Shown: positions 1-8,818 of the stretch, piece by piece
How the letters are laid out: the number at the start of each line of letters is the position of its first letter
Position numbering within the stretch: the stretch's first letter is position 1
Source: Pseudomonas nunensis
Lineage (GTDB): Bacteria > Pseudomonadota > Gammaproteobacteria > Pseudomonadales > Pseudomonadaceae
DNA: 64,000 nt
NCBI RefSeq assembly: GCF_024296925.1
Contig: NZ_CP101125.1
Span: forward strand, 2,296,501-2,360,500
Direction of reading: 5' to 3'
Notes under the pieces: generated by a model
What the model was told of the DNA's origin: nothing
Databases searched by the model: none
The model's input: only the letters and a program-made list of their open reading frames with translations
Program-made: the position numbers and the translations under genes

Positions 1-57
1 GGTGGTGGCTGGCAAGCTGGCCAGGCGCAAACGGCATCCCGGGGGGACGGAGCGTGA
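1..57 (+). CDS. RND pump outer-membrane factor, C-terminal end only
   Basis: The window opens inside a reading frame that runs from base 1 to a TGA at 55-57 and reads GGGWQAGQAQTASRGDGA. A terminal GGGW motif is typical of NodT/OprM-type outer-membrane factors. The stop overlaps the GTG start of the adaptor gene at 54 (GTGA), which implies translational coupling. I infer that this is the TolC-like channel of the pump encoded next. Only 18 residues are visible, so family assignment rests on the terminal motif and the context. Confidence 0.55.
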   Translation, partial: GGGWQAGQAQTASRGDGA

Positions 58-1169
58 GGCCGGCCCTGCGCAATGGGTTGATCGCTGCGGGCGTAATCGT
101 GGCGGTGGTGATTTTTGTCTCCCTGCGCCGAGACCCGGAGCCGGTGGCGCAAGCGGCGGCCCCGAGTGTCAGCAGCTTGAGCGTTGAAGTCGTCCAGGCA
201 CGTCGGCAACAGTGGCCGCAGTTGCTGTCGGCCAGCGGTGCGTTGGCGCCGTGGCAGGAAGCGGTGATCAGTGCCGAGACCAGCAGCCTGCGCATCGCCA
301 GCCTCGAAGCGGATGTCGGCAGTAGGGTGAAAAAAGGCCAGTTGCTGGCGACCTTGGCTCCGGAAACCGTGCTGGCCGAAGAGAGCAAGCAGCAGGCACT
401 GGTCGCCCAGGCTGTCGCCAGTTTGCAGCAAGCCAATTCCAATGATCGCCGTGCCGGTATCGTCGGGCAGGGCGGCGCCTTGTCGGAACAACAGCGCGAG
501 GATTACCGGATCAAGGTTGCCACCGCGAAGGCCGATCTGGCCGGCGCCAAAGCCGAACTGCAAACCGCGCAGATCCGCCTCAAGCAGACACGCATCGTCG
601 CGGTTGACGACGGCATTATCTCCTCGCGTACGGCGCTGCTCGGCCAGGTGCCGACGGCGGGTGACGAGCTGTTTCGCCTGGTGCGCGACGGGCGCATCGA
701 ATGGCAGGCGGAACTGGATGCGCGTCAGCTCTCCCGCGTCGAGGCAGGCCAGGTCGCGCGCCTGACACTGCCGGGCGGACAAAGCCTGGAAGGGCAGGTG
801 CGGCTGGTGTCGCCGACGCTCAGTACCAAAACCAGTCGCGCTGTGGTGTATGTCGCGCTGCCGAAAGACAGCCCGGCCCAGGCTGGCATGTACGCCAGTG
901 GCCAGATCGAACTGCCGCCGCGCGAAGCCCTGACCGTGCCGGATACGGCGGTGATCCTGCGGGACGGTCGTTCTTACGTGTTCACCCTGAGTGACGATTC
1001 CCACGTCGCCCAGCGTCCGGTCGAAGTCGGCAGGCGCCTGATGAACTCGGTGGAAATCCTCTCTGGCCTGGATGAACCCGCGCGCATCGTGCGTGCTGGC
1101 GGCGCCTTTCTCAGCGATGGCGCGAGCGTGACCCTGGTCCCGGCGCAGCCGCAGGTGGCCCAGCCATGA
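54..1169 (+). CDS. RND efflux pump periplasmic adaptor (membrane fusion protein)
   Basis: 371-residue HlyD/AcrA-type adaptor that bridges the inner-membrane RND permease and the outer-membrane channel. A single hydrophobic N-terminal segment (about residues 8-26) acts as signal or anchor. It is followed by a lipoyl-like half (ISAETSSLRIASLEADVGSR), an Ala/Gln-rich helical hairpin (about 105-175), the second lipoyl half and beta-barrel domains. The GTG start at 54 overlaps the stop of the upstream outer-membrane factor, and the TGA stop overlaps the ATG of the permease (ATGA, 1166-1169), so the three genes form one operon. Its substrate is unknown. Its position beside an RfiA-like regulator resembles the quorum-controlled pump of the P. 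corrugata pco locus. Confidence 0.88.
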   Translation: MRPALRNGLIAAGVIVAVVIFVSLRRDPEPVAQAAAPSVSSLSVEVVQARRQQWPQLLSASGALAPWQEAVISAETSSLRIASLEADVGSRVKKGQLLATLAPETVLAEESKQQALVAQAVASLQQANSNDRRAGIVGQGGALSEQQREDYRIKVATAKADLAGAKAELQTAQIRLKQTRIVAVDDGIISSRTALLGQVPTAGDELFRLVRDGRIEWQAELDARQLSRVEAGQVARLTLPGGQSLEGQVRLVSPTLSTKTSRAVVYVALPKDSPAQAGMYASGQIELPPREALTVPDTAVILRDGRSYVFTLSDDSHVAQRPVEVGRRLMNSVEILSGLDEPARIVRAGGAFLSDGASVTLVPAQPQVAQP

Positions 1170-4100
1170 ATATTTCGGCGCTGTCGATCCGCCATCCGGT
1201 CCCGGCGGTGATGTTGTTTATCCTGCTGACGATCTTCGGCCTGGTGGGGTTTGACCGGCTCGGCATCCAGGATTTTCCGGACATGGACTTGCCGGTGGTG
1301 GTGATCAGCGCCTCCCTCGAAGGCGCAGCGCCCGAGCAACTGGAAACCGAGGTGGCGCGCAAGCTTGAGGATCAACTCACCTCCCTGCGCCTGCTCAAGC
1401 ATGTGACGACCGTGATCACCGACGGTGCGGTCAACATCAGCGTCAGTTTCGCCATCGACAAGGATGGCAACGAGGCGCTCAACGAAGTGCGCAACGCAGT
1501 GGACAGTGCCATGCCGCAATTGCCGGCCAGCCTGGATACGCCGTCAGTCTCACGGCTGACCACCAGCGCCAGTTCGCTTCTGACCTACGTGATCGACTCC
1601 GACAGCCTCGATGAAGAGGCGTTGTCGTGGTTCGTCGACAATGAATTGAGCAAGAAGCTGCTGTCGGTGCCGGGTGTGGCGCTGATCTCCCGGGTGGGCG
1701 GTGTCGATCGGGAGATTCAGGTCAACCTCGATCCTGCGTTGATGGCGGGGCTCGGTATCCGTGTTGCGGATGTGGCCAGCCAGTTGCGGGCGATGCAAAA
1801 GGACAACTCCGGCGGCCAGGGCAATCTGGGCAGCGGGCAGCAATCACTGCGGACCCTGGGCGCGATTGACGACCCGGCCGCACTCGGTGCCATCGACATT
1901 CCCAGCGGCGACGGCAGGCTGCTGGCGTTGCGGCAACTCGCCGACATTCGCGACACCCACGCCGAACGCAGCACCCGGGCGTTTCGCGATGGCAAGCCAG
2001 TGATCGGTTTCCAGGTCGTGCGCTCGCTGGGTTTCTCCGATGTCGGTGTGGCCACGGATGTGCGAGAGGCGATGACTGAGTTTGCCAAGCAACATTCCAA
2101 CGTGCACATCGTCGAGGCCAGCGACGCGGTGGAGTCGGTCCTCGATAACTATCGCGGTTCGATGAGCCTGCTGTACGAAGGCATGCTGCTGGCGGTGCTG
2201 GTGGTCTGGTGGTTTTTGCGCGATTGGCGCGCGACGCTGATTGTCGCGACGGCGCTGCCGCTGTCGATCATTCCCACGTTTGGCGTGATCTACCTGGCCG
2301 GGTTTACCCTCAACACCGTGTCTTTGCTGGCCCTGGCCCTGGTGATCGGCGTGCTGGTTGACGATGCCATCGTCGAGATCGAGAACATCGCCCGGCATTT
2401 GCGTATGGGCAAGACCCCGCGCGAGGCGGCCATCGAAGCCGCAGACGAAATTGGTCTGGCGGTGCTCGCCACCACGGTGACGCTGGTGGCGGTGTTTCTG
2501 CCCACGGCGTTTATGGGCGGGATCGCCGGCAAGATTTTCCGTGAGTTCGGGGTGACAGCCTCGGCGGCGCTGCTGTTTTCGTTGCTGGTGGCGCGGCTGC
2601 TGACGCCGATGATGGCGGCGTATTTCCTGCGGGCCCGTCACGAGGCCGAACACGATAGCCGCTTGATGACGCGCTATCTGGGCTGGATTCACGGCACCCT
2701 GAATCGGCGCAAAACCACCATGCTCTGTGCCGGACTGTTTTTTATCGGCTCGCTGATGCTGATCCCGCTGTTGCCCACCAGTTTCCTGCCGCCCGCCGAC
2801 ACGGCCCACAGCAAAGTCATTCTGGAACTGCCGCCCGGCACGACCCTGGATCAGACCACCGCAATCACCCAGCAGGCCAGCGAACGACTGAACGCCATGC
2901 CCGAAGTCAAACACGTCTTCAGCTCGATCGGCACCGCCAGCAGCTCGGGCTCGGGGCCCAAGGACATTACCGGCAACGGCGACGCGATCCTCACCGTCGA
3001 CCTGGTGCCTCGCGATGAACGCGATCTCAAGCAAGTCGAGGTCGAAGCGAAGATCCGCCAGGTGCTGCGCTCACTGCCCGGTGTGCGGGTGAATGTCGGC
3101 GGCGATGGCAGCGGTGAGAAACTCGACATCGTGCTGGCCAGCGACGACGGCGACTTGCTGGTGCGCACCGCCAGTGCTCTTGAGCCGCAGCTGCGGCAAT
3201 TGAAGGGCATCGGCAACGTGACCTCCAGTTCTGCCTTGCAGCGCCCGGAAATCCAGATGCACCCCGATTTCGCCCGCGCCGCAGAGCAAGGCATCACCAG
3301 CCAGGACATCGCTGACACCTTGCGCATGGCGACCTACGGCGAGTATTCCTCGGCACTCGGCAAGATCAACTTGTCCCAGCGTCAGGTAGATGTTCGGGTG
3401 CGCATGGATCCGCTGGTGCGCAACGATCTCGATGCGATCAACCAATTGCGCGTGACCGGTCGCGACGGCCAAGTGGCGCTGGCGTCCCTGGGTGAACTGC
3501 GCATGGGCAGCGGGCCGGCGCAAATCATGCGCCTGGATCGATTGCGCAATATCACGCTGTCCATCGAACTCAACGGCCGCACCCTCGGCGAAGTTATGGC
3601 CGAGGTTACTCAGTTGCCGGTGATGCTCAACTTGCCCTCCGAAGTGAAACTGGTGGAGGCCGGCGAGTTGCAATTGATGAGTGAACTGTTCGGCAGCTTC
3701 GGCCTGGCCATGGCCATCGGTGTGTTCTGTATCTATGCGGTGCTGGTGCTGCTGTTCCACGATTTCCTGCAGCCGGCGACGATTCTGTCGGCATTGCCGC
3801 TGTCTTTGGGCGGTGCATTGGTGGCGCTGCTGGTGTGCAACCTGAGCTTTTCCCTGCCGTCGGTGATCGGTTTGCTGATGCTGATGGGGATCGTGACCAA
3901 GAACTCCATCCTGTTGGTGGAGTACGCGATCATGGCTCGGCGTGATTTTGGCCTGGGTCGCTATGAGGCATTGATCGATGCCTGTCACAAACGGGCGCGT
4001 CCGATCCTGATGACCACCATCGCCATGGGCGCTGGGATGCTGCCGACCGCGATGGGCATAGGCGAAGACCCGAGTTTCCGTCAGCCGATGGCCGTCGTGG

Positions 4101-4240
4101 TGATCGGTGGTCTGCTGACATCAACGTTGCTGAGTCTGTTGGTGGTGCCGGTGATCTTTACCTATGTGGACGACCTATTGCAGTCGCTCAAGCGTCGGGT
4201 TGGAGCAGTGCCAGGCAGGGAGGTGGTGAATGAAGGCTGA
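1166..4240 (+). CDS. RND efflux permease, AcrB/MexB-like
   Basis: 1024-residue resistance-nodulation-division permease, the proton-driven inner-membrane part of a tripartite exporter. Length and layout match the family: TM1 at the N terminus, a large periplasmic porter domain, a TM2-6 block, a second periplasmic domain and TM8-12. Proton-relay residues are visible: the aspartate pair in VLVDDAIVEIEN (about 399-400) and the lysine in GIVTKNSILLVEYA (about 912). The ATG at 1166 overlaps the adaptor stop. The gene converges on the rfiA-like regulator at 4302. In P. corrugata an RND pump next to rfiA is under quorum-sensing control and exports lipopeptides. That role here is inference. Confidence 0.93.
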   Translation: MNISALSIRHPVPAVMLFILLTIFGLVGFDRLGIQDFPDMDLPVVVISASLEGAAPEQLETEVARKLEDQLTSLRLLKHVTTVITDGAVNISVSFAIDKDGNEALNEVRNAVDSAMPQLPASLDTPSVSRLTTSASSLLTYVIDSDSLDEEALSWFVDNELSKKLLSVPGVALISRVGGVDREIQVNLDPALMAGLGIRVADVASQLRAMQKDNSGGQGNLGSGQQSLRTLGAIDDPAALGAIDIPSGDGRLLALRQLADIRDTHAERSTRAFRDGKPVIGFQVVRSLGFSDVGVATDVREAMTEFAKQHSNVHIVEASDAVESVLDNYRGSMSLLYEGMLLAVLVVWWFLRDWRATLIVATALPLSIIPTFGVIYLAGFTLNTVSLLALALVIGVLVDDAIVEIENIARHLRMGKTPREAAIEAADEIGLAVLATTVTLVAVFLPTAFMGGIAGKIFREFGVTASAALLFSLLVARLLTPMMAAYFLRARHEAEHDSRLMTRYLGWIHGTLNRRKTTMLCAGLFFIGSLMLIPLLPTSFLPPADTAHSKVILELPPGTTLDQTTAITQQASERLNAMPEVKHVFSSIGTASSSGSGPKDITGNGDAILTVDLVPRDERDLKQVEVEAKIRQVLRSLPGVRVNVGGDGSGEKLDIVLASDDGDLLVRTASALEPQLRQLKGIGNVTSSSALQRPEIQMHPDFARAAEQGITSQDIADTLRMATYGEYSSALGKINLSQRQVDVRVRMDPLVRNDLDAINQLRVTGRDGQVALASLGELRMGSGPAQIMRLDRLRNITLSIELNGRTLGEVMAEVTQLPVMLNLPSEVKLVEAGELQLMSELFGSFGLAMAIGVFCIYAVLVLLFHDFLQPATILSALPLSLGGALVALLVCNLSFSLPSVIGLLMLMGIVTKNSILLVEYAIMARRDFGLGRYEALIDACHKRARPILMTTIAMGAGMLPTAMGIGEDPSFRQPMAVVVIGGLLTSTLLSLLVVPVIFTYVDDLLQSLKRRVGAVPGREVVNEG

Positions 4241-4301
4241 AGCGGGTTTCCCCGACACGCGCCTGTTGTGGGCTGCGGTCGGGAAAAGAGTGGAAGTGGG
4301 G

Positions 4302-5150
4302 TTAGACGGCGTTGCGCAGTGCGGGTGTGGCAGGTTGTGCATCCACCGAATGCATCCAGCGAATCAGCGAACGGCGCCCGCCGATCCCCATTTTTATCGC
4401 CGCGCGTTTCAGGTAGCTCTCGACGGTATTCACTCGCAGGTCGAATTGCTCGGCCAGTTCCGGCGCCGTATGCCCGGCCAACAGGCCAACGCACACTTCG
4501 GTTTCGCGAGATGAGAGGGTCAATCCCGATTCCAGCAGGCGATCGGCAAAGCGCTGGCGCAACGTTTCCATGCCGCCGTGCTCGGGTTCATCCAGCGCAA
4601 TGTGCGCGTCTGGTCGAGACGGTGCCGAGGGGAGCAGGGCAGCAACGTGCTCTTCAACCATGGGCAGCAGCAGGCAGGAAAAATCTTTCAGGAAGGCACA
4701 TTCCTGTGGCGAAAAGCCTTGGGAAAGATGGGAGCGGTAGACCGACAGGACGTAGCGGCGACCGTTTTTCCGGGAGGTCAGATGCAACTGGGCGCCTGCC
4801 TTGGGCGGCACTTTGTCTGACTGGTCCTGGGCGAGCAAGCAGCAGGAAAAATCTGGCAGCTTCTGATATTTCGCGTCTTCGAAAAAAATATCATCAGCCA
4901 GCAGGTACGGCTTTTTTACCGTGTGGGTGTCCATAATGGCATCGATACAGGTGTTGTTCAGTCCGACGCAGCCAATACTTGATGTGCTCAGTTCAGAAAT
5001 ATCCCTGTCGTCTATCCACTGCTCCGTAATATGGGTGGCGTCTACAGGTACTTCCGTCACTATCAGATCATGCAACATTCGGGGGAAGTGGCGGCTACCT
5101 GTACTGGCAATGACTTTGCCAACGTGCGGGAACAATCTTTGTAAGTTCAT
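4302..5150 (-). CDS. rfiA: LuxR-type HTH regulator without AHL-binding domain, RfiA-like
   Basis: 282-residue transcription factor. The C terminus (about 208-265) is a LuxR/NarL helix-turn-helix (LSSRETEVCVGLLAGHT...NTVESYLKRAAIKMG). The N-terminal two thirds lack the W/Y/D/P/W/G signature of AHL receptors, so it should not sense homoserine lactones directly. It lies 135 bp downstream of the luxI gene on the same strand. GGAGAG before the ATG supports the start. In P. corrugata, rfiA is cotranscribed with the luxI homologue pcoI and activates virulence and efflux genes. The same order here (luxR, lysE, luxI, then this gene, next to an RND pump) is why I use the symbol. It is assigned by synteny, not by alignment. 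Confidence 0.7.
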   Translation of the reverse strand: MNLQRLFPHVGKVIASTGSRHFPRMLHDLIVTEVPVDATHITEQWIDDRDISELSTSSIGCVGLNNTCIDAIMDTHTVKKPYLLADDIFFEDAKYQKLPDFSCCLLAQDQSDKVPPKAGAQLHLTSRKNGRRYVLSVYRSHLSQGFSPQECAFLKDFSCLLLPMVEEHVAALLPSAPSRPDAHIALDEPEHGGMETLRQRFADRLLESGLTLSSRETEVCVGLLAGHTAPELAEQFDLRVNTVESYLKRAAIKMGIGGRRSLIRWMHSVDAQPATPALRNAV

Positions 5151-5285
5151 CGGCTCTCCATGTCATGATTTCGATTGGGGTTGTTTTTGTTCAATTTCGA
5201 CATGCCATCAGTGTATATACAGCGCGTTTCTGATTTGTTTCAGTTTGTGGTTTAAAGTTCATTCGGGCGGGATGGCTCTATGATG

Positions 5286-5972
5286 TTAGCAGGCCATCAA
5301 TGAGTCGCTTAGAACTTCGTCGTATAACGTTGTGCGGGCTGGAGTGTTCTTGTTGAATACCTCTTCGAAGACTGAGGTTGTGCAGGGGAGAGTGCCGTAT
5401 ATGACCTTTTCGCCCTTTGTTCCCTGGGCGATGTTGCGCCTGTTGACTGTCCATCCGGAGCGTTTGAGGATCTTCTCCATCATGGCATCTACAACAACTT
5501 CATAGGTATGTACGTTTTGTTTGAAGGCGAACTTTATCATTGACAGAAAAATTGCCGCCGTGCGAAAATCGATGTTCGATTTATTAAGTTCTCCCATGCA
5601 GTTATCGTTGGCTGCCAGTGCAAATCGGGTGGCCTCCCAACAATGTTTTGTGTTGGGTCTGGTCTTATCCGTGGTCAGCATGAAACTTAATGCGCCAGAT
5701 ATAAGGGTTGGCTTGCTGGAAGGTCGAAGTCTGACGCATCCGGTGACGCGATCTCTTTGGTGGGAGTAGATATAGATGGCGTCGGTGTCGTCGTATTCGT
5801 CGGACTCATAATCGCTGCCTTGATAGCTTTCAATGTCCCATTTTTTTCTATCAATGAACGCGACTTTTCGAATTGAGAGTATTTGCTCTAGGATTGTTGG
5901 CGGGATTGTCGAGTAACTGCCGACGCTTGTGTATACACCGGAAAACTCGAATTCACTATGAAATTGTTTCAT
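5286..5972 (-). CDS. pcoI: Acyl-homoserine-lactone synthase, LuxI family
   Basis: 228-residue enzyme that makes an N-acyl-homoserine lactone from S-adenosylmethionine and acyl-ACP in the cytoplasm. The LuxI hallmark residues can be followed: R35, F39, W45, the acidic run ESDEYD (E56, D58, D61), R81 in GCVRLRPS, F97, and E113/R116 in WEATRFA. The acyl chain length cannot be read from this. A 20-bp lux box lies 61 bp upstream (6033-6052), which predicts positive autoregulation. The rfiA-like gene follows on the same strand. The gene is AT-richer than its surroundings. The name pcoI rests on gene order; LuxI membership itself is secure. Confidence 0.85.
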   Translation of the reverse strand: MKQFHSEFEFSGVYTSVGSYSTIPPTILEQILSIRKVAFIDRKKWDIESYQGSDYESDEYDDTDAIYIYSHQRDRVTGCVRLRPSSKPTLISGALSFMLTTDKTRPNTKHCWEATRFALAANDNCMGELNKSNIDFRTAAIFLSMIKFAFKQNVHTYEVVVDAMMEKILKRSGWTVNRRNIAQGTKGEKVIYGTLPCTTSVFEEVFNKNTPARTTLYDEVLSDSLMAC

Positions 5973-6032
5973 GGTCTGACGTTCTTGGTTGTGCGTGGGG
6001 ACTTTACTGTTAACGCTAGACTAAAGTATTAC

Positions 6033-6052
6033 AACTGTCCTTAAGTACAGTG
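6033..6052 (-). promoter_or_regulatory. lux box upstream of luxI
   Basis: The sequence AACTGTCCTTAAGTACAGTG is a near-perfect 20-bp dyad (ACTGT-N-CTTAAG-N-ACAGT). It fits the CTG-N10-CAG spacing of LuxR-family operators. Its centre is 70 bp before the luxI ATG, where it would overlap the -35 region of a promoter reading toward luxI. No comparable dyad was found upstream of luxR or lysE. Confidence 0.75.
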
Positions 6053-6502
6053 TCTGGTTTTCTCCAGTTGTTGTTTAATTGATAGTTTGGTTTTTCAATA
6101 GGTGTGGCGCATTAATATTAGTTGTCCTACCTGTGCTGAATACTGACTGTTGAATAAATTATTGGCAGGCCTGTGGCCTCGATCACAAACTCGACGACAG
6201 GTAGTTTCGGGCTGTCATTATTCTGGGTAGGCGGGAGGTGTGGAGCCATTGATACAGTTGAGCTTTTTATTCGCATAATAAAATAGCAATAAAGGTGTGG
6301 GAACGTGGTTCCCTTGCCCGAGAACTCTGTCCGCTTGAGTCATGGCCGATAATTATTGCAGTTCTGCCCACTGGCTGAGTGCGGTTGTAATCCCGATTCT
6401 TCTTTCGGTGTGATGCCATATAACGCTTATCAGTCCTGGCACGTATTGCATAAGGATGGACTGATTCGTCTCCTGAAAATATAAGCCGCCTCGGCTTTTG
6501 GT

Positions 6503-7114
6503 ATGGATGACCTTATGTACTACATTGCGATTTCCCTGCTGACCGTGCTGTTGGTTCCGGGCCCCACCAATTCCCTGCTGCTGCAATCGGGCATCAGCCG
6601 GGGCCTGAACGCCCACTCGTTCCGGCTGATTGCCGCAGAATGGCTGGCGTATATGATCCAGATTACGCTCTGGGGTGTGTTCATTGACCGCCTGGCCGTG
6701 GATTATTCATGGGTGGTGACTGGCACCAAGATCTTTGCTGTGTGTTTCTTGTTCTACATATCGCTGAAGTTATGGTTTTCGACCAGGGGCAATGCGTCTT
6801 CCGTTGTCGCGGCGATTACGGTTCCTGAACTGTTTCTGGCGACACTGACAAATCCCAAGGGTTTGTTTTTCGTTTCGTTTGTTGCACCCACCGGCACATT
6901 CCTGGCGCTTAATAGTTATGTGCCATTCATGTCGCTGTTTTCGATTGTTATCTTTCCGGTTGGACTTGTCTGGGTGGCAACGGGTGCCTACTGCGGGCGC
7001 AAACTGCATTCGTCTATAACCGGGCGGATGGTCAATAGAACGATATCCGTGGTAATCGGACTCTTTGCTTCGGTGATGCTGTTTAACGTCGCATCCAAAG
7101 TCGTGTTTGCGTGA
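6503..7114 (+). CDS. LysE/RhtB-family exporter
   Basis: 203-residue polytopic inner-membrane protein with about six hydrophobic segments. The LysE/RhtB N terminus is visible (LLTVLLVPGPTNSLLLQSGI). Relatives export amino acids or homoserine/threonine derivatives. It is transcribed opposite to and between luxI (5972) and luxR (7959). A similarly placed LysE gene occurs in the pco locus of the P. corrugata group. An alternative ATG at 6515 has GGATG just upstream and may be the true start, since the ATG at 6503 has no obvious ribosome-binding site. Export of AHL or of homoserine lactone by-products is inferred from position only. Confidence 0.8.
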   Translation: MDDLMYYIAISLLTVLLVPGPTNSLLLQSGISRGLNAHSFRLIAAEWLAYMIQITLWGVFIDRLAVDYSWVVTGTKIFAVCFLFYISLKLWFSTRGNASSVVAAITVPELFLATLTNPKGLFFVSFVAPTGTFLALNSYVPFMSLFSIVIFPVGLVWVATGAYCGRKLHSSITGRMVNRTISVVIGLFASVMLFNVASKVVFA

Positions 7115-7233
7115 TTTGGAAAAAATGTGATGACTGTCCCATTTCTGCACTATTGATGTGCGGTCATGGGGCGGTGCGGAACTTGAGGTGACGAGGGGTG
7201 TCGCGGGAGATTAACTGACCAGTACAGTAAAGG

Positions 7234-7959
7234 TTAAATCAGGTTCAGGTAGAGCGCTTTGATCATGGCCTGCTTGACGTTTATACAATCCAGCTTTTCA
7301 GTCATTTGCTTGGCGTGGAATTTAACCGTTCGCTCGGTGATGCTCATGATCAGGCCTATTTCCTTGTAGTTTTTCCCAAGCGCGAGCCAGTGCAAGAATT
7401 CATGCTCTCTGGGCGTCAATTTCAGTGCACTTTCGGTACTGGTTTCGATGGGACGATACTGATGGGCAATAATGCTGATGGTTTTGATGATGAACATGTT
7501 TTCCCGGACAATGCGCACAAAGTCAGGATCGTTGTCTTCCGAGGTTAAATGAATGGAGCCGAATGCCCGACCTGGCTCATGCAGCGGAATACTGAACCCT
7601 TGCTGGATGCCATATTCCTGCGACTGCTCGAATATCTCGGTGTTTGATTCGACCGGAATTTCATTCCAGAAAAACGGATTCGAGGTGATGGCGGAGTTCG
7701 CCATGACGGGATCTGACTTGTAGAGGGCGTTTTTGCGATAGGTCTCGACCCATTCGGCGGGGTAATTGCTGTGGATCGCAATGTCGGAGCTTTCGAAAGG
7801 GCTGGCGTCCATATGCACATAGGCGAATTTACTCACCTCTAACTTGCCGAATATCCACTCCAGTATTTCAACGTACTCTTTTTTATTCAATCCCGGGATG
7901 TTGTTCTCAAGCTCTTGGATTAAATCAAAAATGCTTTGGCTTGAGGAAAGCTTGGGCAT
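7234..7959 (-). CDS. pcoR: LuxR-family AHL receptor/transcription factor
   Basis: 241-residue quorum-sensing regulator. The autoinducer-binding domain shows the canonical ligand-pocket residues W70, Y74, D83, P84, W98 and G121. The C-terminal LuxR HTH (about 178-238; TPREHE and TERTVKFHAKQM) follows. It should bind the AHL made by the LuxI at 5286-5972 and act on the lux box at 6033-6052. It is on the same strand as luxI, with lysE between them in the opposite direction. No lux box was found in front of luxR itself. The pcoR name comes from gene order. The receptor function is well supported by the residues. Confidence 0.85.
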   Translation of the reverse strand: MPKLSSSQSIFDLIQELENNIPGLNKKEYVEILEWIFGKLEVSKFAYVHMDASPFESSDIAIHSNYPAEWVETYRKNALYKSDPVMANSAITSNPFFWNEIPVESNTEIFEQSQEYGIQQGFSIPLHEPGRAFGSIHLTSEDNDPDFVRIVRENMFIIKTISIIAHQYRPIETSTESALKLTPREHEFLHWLALGKNYKEIGLIMSITERTVKFHAKQMTEKLDCINVKQAMIKALYLNLI

Positions 7960-8182
7960 GGTGGGAGGGCTCGGATAATGGGGCGATTTTTATAAAGCAA
8001 GAGCCCTTATTAGACCAATTGCTCTAATATTCGTTGGATGTTAGTTGAAATATGACGGAGTTATAGCATCGGCAGTCAGTGATGACAAGAATGTTTTTTA
8101 AGATGAAGAATTGAAAAATTAGCATGGCATATACATGCTTTTTCAGAGAATCTGAGGGGCTGTGTGCTCAGTCAAGGCAGGA

Positions 8183-8217
8183 TAAAAAGTTGGCGCACCT
8201 GCACTCGGCGGGTGCGC
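8183..8217 (-). terminator. Rho-independent terminator after the unknown gene at 8243
   Basis: On the minus strand GCGCACC (8217-8211) and GGTGCGC (8199-8193) form a stem, followed after a short spacer by a run of five T. It sits 26 bp past the stop of the minus-strand gene at 8243-8698. Confidence 0.55.
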
Positions 8218-8242
8218 TCTTTCGCGGATTATTCAATGATAA

Positions 8243-8698
8243 TCAGGCAGCCAGTTGTTGCTGCAATTGCAGGTTCCCGTCAACATCCTTGACCAAACCA
8301 CTGGCCAAAAACAGCGGTTGCAAGCGCTTGTGCAATTGCGGTTCGGCAAACTCCTTGACGGTCGCCAGCACCAGATTCCCGTACACCTCCAGCTCCGCTT
8401 TGGTATACGACAGCCAGGCCTTCTTCAGCACCATCAACACATCGCTACCGGCTGTGGACGCGAAGCGGCGGTGCACCACTTGGCCTTCCAGATTGAAGGT
8501 GTGCTGGTACTCATAACCGGTCTCGTCGCCCTGGCTTTCGACACACCGAATGCAGGTGCACTTGCCGTCGCCGAACGCCACGCGCAGATAGCTGTTGAAG
8601 TCCACGACGGGCTTGAGCCCCAGACGCTTATCGTCGACTGCGAACAAATCCCCGGTCATTTTTTCTTCAGTACTCAACGTCAAATTCCCCTCAGTCAT
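8243..8698 (-). CDS. Hypothetical protein
   Basis: 151 residues from the ATG at 8698. The frame is open for 28 more codons upstream, but that part looks non-coding. I do not recognise the family. The protein is soluble, with no signal peptide or membrane segment. A short CTCIRC cluster lies about residue 48. The C-terminal half is helical and ends in Gln/Ala (LQLQQQLAA). Hairpins flank it on both sides (8774-8802 and 8183-8217), so it is probably a monocistronic gene. No function can be assigned. Confidence 0.6.
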   Translation of the reverse strand: MTEGNLTLSTEEKMTGDLFAVDDKRLGLKPVVDFNSYLRVAFGDGKCTCIRCVESQGDETGYEYQHTFNLEGQVVHRRFASTAGSDVLMVLKKAWLSYTKAELEVYGNLVLATVKEFAEPQLHKRLQPLFLASGLVKDVDGNLQLQQQLAA

Positions 8699-8773
8699 AC
8701 GGCATATTTTCACAGCGCTGCACAATACCAGCCGGATCGTCCTTGCGGTGACTTTCCAGGCCGGCGGACACGC

Positions 8774-8802
8774 AAACGCCACTCTGTGAGTGGCGTTTTT
8801 TT
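8774..8802. terminator. Hairpin between the SDR gene and the unknown gene
   Basis: AAACGCCACTC and GAGTGGCGTTT pair perfectly over 11 bp with a 3-nt loop, with a T run on the plus strand and an A run on the 5' side. It lies 17 bp beyond the stop of the minus-strand SDR gene and may act in either direction. The U tract is better for plus-strand transcripts. Confidence 0.6.
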
Positions 8803-8818
8803 GTCCCGGATTCAGGGG

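Noticed and set aside
1844..3034. Long antisense frame inside the RND permease gene
   Set aside because: A typical GC-rich shadow frame, rich in Arg, Gln and His, without domain signals.
6353..6616. Minus-strand open frame of 87 codons
   Set aside because: It overlaps the start of the LysE gene in antisense and has no domain or ribosome-binding site.
7960..8182. lux box in front of luxR
   Set aside because: Only AT-rich sequence with imperfect symmetry; nothing with CTG-N10-CAG spacing.
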